Made by a program: the position numbers and the translations under genes | NCBI RefSeq assembly: GCF_020740895.1 | Contig: NZ_JAILXP010000023.1 | Coordinates: forward strand, 1-35,103 | DNA: 35,103 nucleotides | Source: Streptomyces sp. UNOB3_S3 | GTDB taxonomy: Bacteria > Actinomycetota > Actinomycetes > Streptomycetales > Streptomycetaceae | Direction: 5' to 3' | Shown here: piece by piece, positions 17,609-23,579 of the stretch | Position numbering within the stretch: position 1 is the stretch's first letter | How the letters are laid out: each line of letters starts with the position of its first letter | Notes under the pieces: generated by a model | The model's input: only the letters and a program-made list of their open reading frames with translations | Told to the model about the DNA's origin: nothing | Databases searched by the model: none

Positions 17609-18097
17609 ATGAAGGTTATTTCCCGCGTGCTGGCCACCGCCGTCGTCACGAGCACTGTCGCGGTCACCGGCGCCAATGCCGCGATGGCCGCCGACACCCC
17701 GCCGCCCATCGTCGAGGACTTCGAGTACCCGCAGGCGGACAAGATCTTCCAGGAGCGCGGCATCAAGCTGAAGAGCGGTGACGGGCACATCATGCTCGCC
17801 ACGTGCGACAGCGCCCCGGGTCTGATCGAGGTCTACTCGCGCGGCATGCAGGAGCGCGACAAGGTCGGCCAGGGGAAGTTCTGCTTCAAGGTCAACGGCC
17901 CCTCCGGCTACCTGAGCCTGGAGCTGCCGACCGTCTACGGCGCCAAGGGCAACGACTACGCGGTCAAGGTCAACATGGTGACCACCAACGAGTCGAAGTC
18001 CTTCAACCTCGACAAGAACAAGTGGACCCCCGTCGGCGAGAGCGCCGACCCGCAGGGCCGTGAGTTCACGCTGCTCGAGATCGTCGCGAAGAAGTAA
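17609..18097 (+). CDS. Small secreted two-cysteine protein B
   Basis: This encodes 162 residues. The ATG has AAGGAA upstream, and the signal peptide ends at AAMAA. It is paralogous to the protein at 9139-9660: both have EDFEYP or ETFEYP, a KI..E.GI.L stretch, GDGHI, one Cys shortly after that motif and a second in GKFCFKV or GTYCFKV, then a strand-rich end. There are two cysteines in the mature part, so one disulfide is likely. It is followed 90 nt later by pseudoprotease copy 4, repeating the arrangement of 9139-11378. A hairpin lies between them. The function is unknown. The fixed pairing suggests a shared role, for instance as ligand or cofactor. Confidence 0.85.
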   Translation: MKVISRVLATAVVTSTVAVTGANAAMAADTPPPIVEDFEYPQADKIFQERGIKLKSGDGHIMLATCDSAPGLIEVYSRGMQERDKVGQGKFCFKVNGPSGYLSLELPTVYGAKGNDYAVKVNMVTTNESKSFNLDKNKWTPVGESADPQGREFTLLEIVAKK

Positions 18098-18113
18098 CGA
18101 GCCGCATACCCAC

Positions 18114-18141
18114 GTGGCGCGCGGCGGTATCCGCGCGCCAC
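18114..18141 (+). terminator. Intercistronic hairpin within the second module
   Basis: A perfect 11-bp GC stem (18114-18124 with 18131-18141) with a 6-nt loop begins 16 nt after the stop of the small gene. It has no T-run, so it may lower rather than stop transcription into copy 4, or stabilise the upstream mRNA. Confidence 0.55.
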
Positions 18142-18142
18142 C

Positions 18143-18168
18143 GGTCGTTCCTCCAGGTCGTTCCTCTA
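18143..18168 (+). repeat. 13-bp tandem repeat just before a ribosome site
   Basis: The unit GGTCGTTCCTC(C/T)A occurs twice in a row. Each TTCCT could pair with the AAGGAA ribosome site of the gene at 18188. Confidence 0.6.
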
Positions 18169-18187
18169 GGTTCGTAAGGAAAGCAAC

Positions 18188-19792
18188 ATGTCTGGCAAGG
18201 GTCCGCGCGCCGCGTGGATAGCAGGGCTTATCGCCGGTTCCGTCGCGACCGGCGCCTTGACGGCCGTTCCCGCCCACGCCGTCGTCGGTGACGCGGCCAA
18301 GGACGGGCAGTACGCGTCCACCGCGAAGCTCGACATCGGCGGGAAGCGCGCCTGTACCGGCACCCTGGTGGAGAGCCAGTGGGTGCTCACGGCCGCCAGC
18401 TGCTTCGCGGACGACCCCTCGCAGGGCTTCCGCATCACCGCCGGCGCTCCCAAGCAGCAGACCACCGTGACCGTCGGCCGCACCGACCTCACGGGGACGG
18501 GCGGCGCCACGGTCGGCGCCGTCGAGCTCGTACCGCGCGGCGACCGCGACCTGGTCATGGTGAAGCTCGCCAAGCCGGTCACCGGTGTCGCCCCGGCCCA
18601 GGTGTCGGCCGCCCAGCCGCGCCAGGGCGAGGACCTGCGGGTCGCCGGGTTCGGCCGTACGAAGGACGACTGGGCCCCCACCCGGCTCAACACCGCCGTC
18701 TTCGGCGCCGGCGCCGTCGCCGCCACCACCGTCGACCTCGCCGCCAAGGCCCCCGCCGACGCCGCCCTCTGCAAGGGCGACATGGGCGGCCCGGTCCTCC
18801 GTGAGGCCAACGGCACCGCCGAGGTCGTCGCCGTCGCCACCGCTTCCTGGCAGAACGGCTGCTTCGGTGTCGAGGAGACCCGCACCGGTGGCATCGCCAC
18901 CCGCGTCGACGACGTGGCCGACTGGGTCCAGCAGACGTACGCCCGGACGCTGCTGGCGCGGCGCGGCTGGGGCGACGCGGCGCACCTGGCATCGGGCTAC
19001 TTCACCGGCGACCCCGCCAACGGCAAGCGCCGCATGGACCTCTTCGTCGCCTGGAAGGACGGCTCCGCCAGCCTCTTCCAGGGCGCGGACTACGCCGACC
19101 CGAAGTACCCCTTCACCCGCGAGATCCAGCTCGAGGGCGCGGGCAGCTACTGGAAGTACGCCGACGCGGTGACGGCCGGTCGTTACAGCGACAGCGGTAC
19201 CGACGGTCTGACCGTCCGCTGGGCCGGCGGCAAGCTCTCCACCTACACCCACGTGGACGAGAAGGGCTTCCACGAGGAGAAGACCCTCGCCGAGCCCGGC
19301 TCCTGGTGGTCCCACGCCCGTCTGATCACCTCCGGCCGCTTCTCCGCCAACGCCCTGCGAGATGACCTCATCGTCCTGTGGGAAGACGGCTCGACGTCGA
19401 TGTACACCGACACCGGTGTCAACGGCGTCAAGAAGGAAACCCAGCTCACGCTGAAGAACGACGGCTTCAACAACGCCCTCCAGATCAACGCCATCGAGTA
19501 CACCGGCGGCAAGACCGCCGACCTGATGATCCGCTGGAAGGACGGCCAGACCCAGGTCTTCCCCGGTGGTGACACCAAGGGTGACCACGGGCGCGTCCAG
19601 ATCACGCCCGTCGGCTACCACTGGACGCACGCCGCCCAGATCACCGTCGGCAACTTCACCAAGCCCGGTGGCCCCCTCAACGACATCCTCGTCCGCTGGG
19701 ACACCACCGACCTCAGCTACTACCCCGGCGTCAACCCGAGCACCATCCCCTCCACCAGGGGCCCGCTCGGCGAGGTCCAGCTGGTCGGCTGA
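18188..19792 (+). CDS. Secreted trypsin-like pseudoprotease with C-terminal beta-propeller (copy 4)
   Basis: This encodes 534 residues, the same length as copy 1. AAGGAAA precedes the ATG. The signal peptide ends at VPAHA (residue 31), giving VVG at the mature N-terminus. In the S1-like domain Ser71 replaces the catalytic His (VLTAASCF), Asp121 is kept (DRDLVMVKL) and Met199 replaces the catalytic Ser (CKGDMGGP). A methionine at that place cannot act as a nucleophile. The N-terminal half is closest to copy 5, which has the same GDMGGP loop. The propeller is almost identical to copy 1, not copy 5, so the gene looks like a recombinant of the two types. It forms a module with the small secreted gene upstream. 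Confidence 0.9.
   Translation: MSGKGPRAAWIAGLIAGSVATGALTAVPAHAVVGDAAKDGQYASTAKLDIGGKRACTGTLVESQWVLTAASCFADDPSQGFRITAGAPKQQTTVTVGRTDLTGTGGATVGAVELVPRGDRDLVMVKLAKPVTGVAPAQVSAAQPRQGEDLRVAGFGRTKDDWAPTRLNTAVFGAGAVAATTVDLAAKAPADAALCKGDMGGPVLREANGTAEVVAVATASWQNGCFGVEETRTGGIATRVDDVADWVQQTYARTLLARRGWGDAAHLASGYFTGDPANGKRRMDLFVAWKDGSASLFQGADYADPKYPFTREIQLEGAGSYWKYADAVTAGRYSDSGTDGLTVRWAGGKLSTYTHVDEKGFHEEKTLAEPGSWWSHARLITSGRFSANALRDDLIVLWEDGSTSMYTDTGVNGVKKETQLTLKNDGFNNALQINAIEYTGGKTADLMIRWKDGQTQVFPGGDTKGDHGRVQITPVGYHWTHAAQITVGNFTKPGGPLNDILVRWDTTDLSYYPGVNPSTIPSTRGPLGEVQLVG
19215..19792 (+). repeat. Near-identical propeller segment, copy shared with 10801-11378
   Basis: Second copy of the segment described at 10801-11378. 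Long stretches are identical at DNA level, including the blades around KLSTYTHVDEKGFHEEKTL. Confidence 0.8.
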
Positions 19793-19825
19793 GCCGGGCT
19801 CGCAGCGTTAACACCGTTTCACCAC

Positions 19826-19875
19826 GCCCCGTACCCGTACTTGTACTTGCACTCGTACTGGTACCCGTACGGGGC
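19826..19875 (+). repeat. Degenerate hexanucleotide repeat within a palindrome
   Basis: Seven consecutive hexamers of the form GTACNN, one of them GCACTC, occupy 19831-19872. The outer GCCCCGTAC (19826-19834) and GTACGGGGC (19867-19875) are exact inverted repeats, so the array can fold as a hairpin. It sits directly before the ribosome site (AGGAG at 19882-19886) of the next gene and may act as terminator, attenuator or translation control. Confidence 0.7.
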
Positions 19876-19891
19876 TCTTTCAGGAGCTCAG

Positions 19892-21451
19892 TTGTCTCAG
19901 ATATCCCGGAAGCGTTCACGCGCCGCGTGGACGACCGCCGCTCTCACCACCGCCGTCGCCGCCGGCGCCCTGACCACCGCCACCCCGGCGAGCGCCGTCG
20001 TCGGTGACGCCGCCAAGGACGGGCAGTACGCGTTCACCGCGAAGCTCGACATCGGCGGCGGGAAGCGCGCCTGCACGGGCGCTCTGGTCGACCCGATCTG
20101 GGTGCTCACCGCCGCGTCCTGCTTCGCCGACGCGAGCGGCAACGTCACCCCCGGCGTGCCCGCGCTGAAGGCGACGGTCACCGTCGGCCGTAACGACCTC
20201 GGGAGCACGGCCGGCACCGTGACCGAGGCCGCCGAGGTCGTCCCGCGCACCGACCGCGACCTGGTCGCGGTCCGGCTCGCCAAGCCGGTCGCCGGTGTCG
20301 CCCCCGTCCAGGTGGCGACCGCCCAGCCCCGGCAGGGCGAGGACCTGCGCGTCACCGGCTACGGCCGCACCAAGGACGAGTGGTCCCCCACCCGCCTGAA
20401 CACCGCCGTCTTCGGCGCCGACGCCGTGGACGCCAGGACCGTCGGCCTCGCCCCCAAGGCCCCCGTCGACGCCTCGCTCTGCCAGGGCGACATGGGTGGG
20501 CCGGTCCTCCGCGAGACGAACGGCACGGTCGAGCTCGCCGGCGTCGCCACCGGCTCCTGGAAGAAGGGCTGCTGGGGCGGCGACGACACCGAGACCCGCA
20601 CCGGCGCCGTCGCCACCCGCGTCGACGACACCGACAGCTGGGTCCGGCAGCTGCGCCTGTTCAACAAGCTCGACCAGTTCACCGGCGTCATGACCTCCGG
20701 CGACTTCAACGGCGACGGCCGCGCGGACGTCGCCGCCGTGCTCAAGGACGGCTCGCTGGTGGCCTATTACGCGGGCGCCGACGGCACCCTCGAGTACGGC
20801 CGCGAGCTCTGGTACGACAAGTCCTGGGGCGGCAAGCAGCAGATCATCGCCGGTGACTTCAACGGCGACGGCCGTCCCGACATCGCCGCCGTGGCCGCGG
20901 ACGGCTCTCTGCACCTCTACGCGGGGCAGGCCAACGGCAAGCTCGGGGCCGCCAAGAAGATGTGGACCGACAGCTCCTGGGGCAAGGTGGCCAACATCGC
21001 CCGCTACCGGGGTGACGGGTGGCAGCGCGACGGCCTGATCGCCATCTGGGGCGACAAGTCGCTGTTCGCCTACCCGACCGGCGCCGACGGCGTGCTGACC
21101 GGCAAGAAGGCCGAGATGTGGCCCGACAGGACCTGGAGCAAGAACTTCATCGTCACCGGTGACTTCACCGGCGACGGCCGGGACGACATCGTCGCCGGCG
21201 CCAACGACGGCTCGCTGCACCTGTACGCCGGCAACGGCAAGGGCTCCTTCGACAACGCCCGTTCCATGTGGCGCGACAAGTCCTGGGGCACCATGCAGAA
21301 CGTCCTCGCCGGCGACTTCGACGGCGACGGCAAGCCCGACCTGCTCGCCCGCTGGGCCCGCACGATCATCGGCCCGGGCAAGGTCTACCTCTACGCGGGC
21401 GACGGCACGGGCAGACTCGCCGACGCCCGGGACGCCTGGCCCAACCGCTGA
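19892..21451 (+). CDS. Secreted trypsin-like pseudoprotease with five FG-GAP-type repeats (copy 5)
   Basis: This encodes 519 residues from a TTG at 19892 preceded by AGGAG. The upstream open frame is only the translated hexamer repeat. The signal peptide ends at TPASA (residue 35), again leaving VVGDAAKDGQYAFTAKLDIG at the mature N-terminus. The S1-like domain has Ser76 for His (VLTAASCF), Asp123 kept (DRDLVAVRL) and Met201 for Ser (CQGDMGGP). It is inactive by inspection. The propeller has blades DFNGDGRADV, DFNGDGRPDI, a divergent YRGDGWQRDGLIAIW, DFTGDGRDDI and DFDGDGKPDL, each followed by a DGSLHLYAG-like strand. It is the last gene of the array, closed by the hairpin at 21472-21509. Confidence 0.9.
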   Translation: MSQISRKRSRAAWTTAALTTAVAAGALTTATPASAVVGDAAKDGQYAFTAKLDIGGGKRACTGALVDPIWVLTAASCFADASGNVTPGVPALKATVTVGRNDLGSTAGTVTEAAEVVPRTDRDLVAVRLAKPVAGVAPVQVATAQPRQGEDLRVTGYGRTKDEWSPTRLNTAVFGADAVDARTVGLAPKAPVDASLCQGDMGGPVLRETNGTVELAGVATGSWKKGCWGGDDTETRTGAVATRVDDTDSWVRQLRLFNKLDQFTGVMTSGDFNGDGRADVAAVLKDGSLVAYYAGADGTLEYGRELWYDKSWGGKQQIIAGDFNGDGRPDIAAVAADGSLHLYAGQANGKLGAAKKMWTDSSWGKVANIARYRGDGWQRDGLIAIWGDKSLFAYPTGADGVLTGKKAEMWPDRTWSKNFIVTGDFTGDGRDDIVAGANDGSLHLYAGNGKGSFDNARSMWRDKSWGTMQNVLAGDFDGDGKPDLLARWARTIIGPGKVYLYAGDGTGRLADARDAWPNR

Positions 21452-21471
21452 CGGAAGACCGGAAACCTATA

Positions 21472-21509
21472 GGGGCCGTGCCCGTCCCTCCCGGGATGGG
21501 CACGGCCCC
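21472..21509. terminator. Bidirectional terminator between convergent genes
   Basis: A 17-bp inverted repeat (21472-21488 with 21493-21509) with one G/T-type mismatch and a 4-nt loop lies between the stop of copy 5 (21451) and the stop of the deacetylase gene (21522). Confidence 0.85.
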
Positions 21510-21521
21510 TGCTGTGCTGCG

Positions 21522-23579
21522 TCACTTCACCCACGCGCTGTGCAGCTTCCCGTCCGGGCCGAGCCAGCCCAGAACCGGCTTGTCGCCCGACCCCATCGCC
21601 AGCGCCGCCGTGCCCACGGCCGCGCCCGGGACCGTGGACCAGCGCGGGGCCCGGTTGCCGCCGACGCCGATCGTGGCGAGGCTGGTCGAGCCGTCGTTGT
21701 TGCGGGCGGCGATCACCGTGCCGTCGCCCGACGGCACGGCGAGCACGCTCAGGGCGCCGAAGCCGCGCCCCGCCAGGTCGACGTTCTCGCGCTGCCATGC
21801 GCCGCCGCCCGCCGGGAGGCGGTAGGCGACGATGTTGGTGGACTTGGCCTCGCGGAAGAGCAGTTGCACCGAGCCGTCGCGCTTGGCGAGGGCGGCCGGC
21901 GGGTCGACGGAGGCGGGCAGGCCGGAGCGGTCGAGGGTGAACGGGCCGCCCGGGGTCTGCTGCTGCCAGTGGAAGACCGTGTCGTGGCCCGCGCCGAAGA
22001 GGTGGATACGGCCCTTGGCGTCGGTGAGGGCGGTCAGGCCCTCCTGGACCTCGGCCTCGGGCAGGTCCGTCCAGTCGGACCAGGAGCCGTCGGGCTGCTG
22101 CTGCCGGGTGGCGACGCCCTTGGCCCAGTTGCGGGCGAAGAGCTGGAGGGAGCCGTCGGCGTTGCGGGCGACGACGGGGCCTCCGACGCGGCGGCCGCGG
22201 ACCGGGTCCTGCTCGGGGTTGCCGAGCGAGGTCCAGGCGCCGAACGAGCCGCCCTTGGCGCTCTGTTCGGCCGTGACGATCTCCCGGCGGTTCTCCTCGG
22301 GCTTCACGCCGAGGCCGGCGACGCGCTCGGCGAAGAGCTGCCAGCGGCCGTCCTTGGTGAGGCTCGCCGTGAGGGTGGGCAGCAGCTGGCCGCCGCCGAG
22401 GAGCTTGGGGCCGTCCCAGGTGCCGCTGCCCGGGGCGGTCTCCTGCCACATGGCGGCCTGCTGGTCGAGGACGCCGAAGGCGGTGAGGCGGCCGTCGGGG
22501 CCCGGCAGCATCCAGGTGGCGTTGCCGGGGTAGCGGGGGCTGGTGCGCTGCATCCAGCCCGTGCCGTACGAGCGGTCCTGGCCGACGTCGTAGTCGCCGC
22601 AGCCCGCGGCGAAGCCGCACGAACCGGGCTCGCCGCCGTAGACGTTGAGGACGTCGGCCTTGCGGCGCACCACGGAGACGGGCAGATTCCGCGGCCAGCG
22701 CTCGTTGTAGTAGCCGCGGTAGGCGGCGACGGTGTAGTGGCGTCCGCTGCCCGGGCCCTTGTAGCGCTGGAGCGCGGCGTAGGTGAACTGGGCGACGGCC
22801 GTGTGGTCGGGGTGGTCGGAGTAGCCGCGCTGGTCGTGGTGGAGCCGGTGGGCCTCGTCGTGGACCTGCATGTCGGGGTCGAGGTCCATGGTGCGCACGA
22901 GCGTGGGCTTGAAGCGGTCGAGCAGGCCGGTGAGGGCGTCGGTGACCTCGGCCTTGGTGACCGGGCGGGACTCGGTCACGGTGGAGCCGGTGGCGACCCG
23001 GTTCATGCTCTTGGCCTTGGGGTTCGACCAGAGGGTGGAGACGCGGACGTCGGGCTGGCCCGGCCGGTCCTGGGTGTGCTGGGCGACGCCGAGGAAGACC
23101 AGGGTGACGGCGGGGTTGTCGGCCAGGCTGTCGGTCTCGGCCTTCAGGCCGCCCGGCAGGTCCAGGGTGCCGCGCTTCCACTCGGCGTGGGCGTTGCCCG
23201 TGGCCATGAAGGCGTATGCCTGCCGCAGGCCCTGCTGGCGGGAGCCCGCGTAGCCGGCGAAGTCCTTGCGCGGCTGGTCCTTCGCACCGGGCACCTTGTT
23301 GATCCCGTTGGCCTCACCGCTGGTGAAGTAGACGCTGACGACGCGGTGCTGACCACCGATCGACTGGTTGACGTCCGGGTTCATGAAGTACAGGTCGTCG
23401 TCCGGGTGGGCGACGATCTGGAGCGTGGTGACCGCGCCGTTCGACCGGTCGGCCGCGGCGTCCCCCTGTGCGGTGGGGGACGAGTGCGGCGTACCGGTCG
23501 AGCAGCCTGCCACGGCCAGGGCGAGGAGCCCCGTCAGGCCGGTCAGGAAGGTCCTCCGGCGGTAGTCCATGGCCGTCAC
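21522..23579 (-). CDS. PIG-L family deacetylase lipoprotein with C-terminal propeller
   Basis: This encodes 685 residues. The GTG at 23579 overlaps the stop of the upstream gene in a GTGA arrangement; an ATG nine bases later (23570) is equally possible. The N-terminus has RRRTFLTG, a Tat-like motif, and the lipobox LAVAGC with Cys26, so the protein should sit on the outer face of the membrane. Residues 50-300 carry the PIG-L/LmbE motifs AHPDDD (57-62) and SDHPDHT (254-260), which bind a divalent metal and remove N-acetyl groups from sugars. Residues 345-685 contain repeated W/F-rich strands with D-G turns (NADGSLQLFARNW, DAKGRIHLFGAG), like a PLL-type lectin propeller. Coupling to the GT4-Stealth gene suggests it de-N-acetylates the glycan made by this locus; that is inference. 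Confidence 0.88.
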   Translation of the reverse strand: MTAMDYRRRTFLTGLTGLLALAVAGCSTGTPHSSPTAQGDAAADRSNGAVTTLQIVAHPDDDLYFMNPDVNQSIGGQHRVVSVYFTSGEANGINKVPGAKDQPRKDFAGYAGSRQQGLRQAYAFMATGNAHAEWKRGTLDLPGGLKAETDSLADNPAVTLVFLGVAQHTQDRPGQPDVRVSTLWSNPKAKSMNRVATGSTVTESRPVTKAEVTDALTGLLDRFKPTLVRTMDLDPDMQVHDEAHRLHHDQRGYSDHPDHTAVAQFTYAALQRYKGPGSGRHYTVAAYRGYYNERWPRNLPVSVVRRKADVLNVYGGEPGSCGFAAGCGDYDVGQDRSYGTGWMQRTSPRYPGNATWMLPGPDGRLTAFGVLDQQAAMWQETAPGSGTWDGPKLLGGGQLLPTLTASLTKDGRWQLFAERVAGLGVKPEENRREIVTAEQSAKGGSFGAWTSLGNPEQDPVRGRRVGGPVVARNADGSLQLFARNWAKGVATRQQQPDGSWSDWTDLPEAEVQEGLTALTDAKGRIHLFGAGHDTVFHWQQQTPGGPFTLDRSGLPASVDPPAALAKRDGSVQLLFREAKSTNIVAYRLPAGGGAWQRENVDLAGRGFGALSVLAVPSGDGTVIAARNNDGSTSLATIGVGGNRAPRWSTVPGAAVGTAALAMGSGDKPVLGWLGPDGKLHSAWVK

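Noticed and set aside
17591..19630. 679-codon minus-strand frame opposite the second secreted module
   Set aside because: Antisense shadow; the plus-strand genes have ribosome sites, signal peptides and paralogues.
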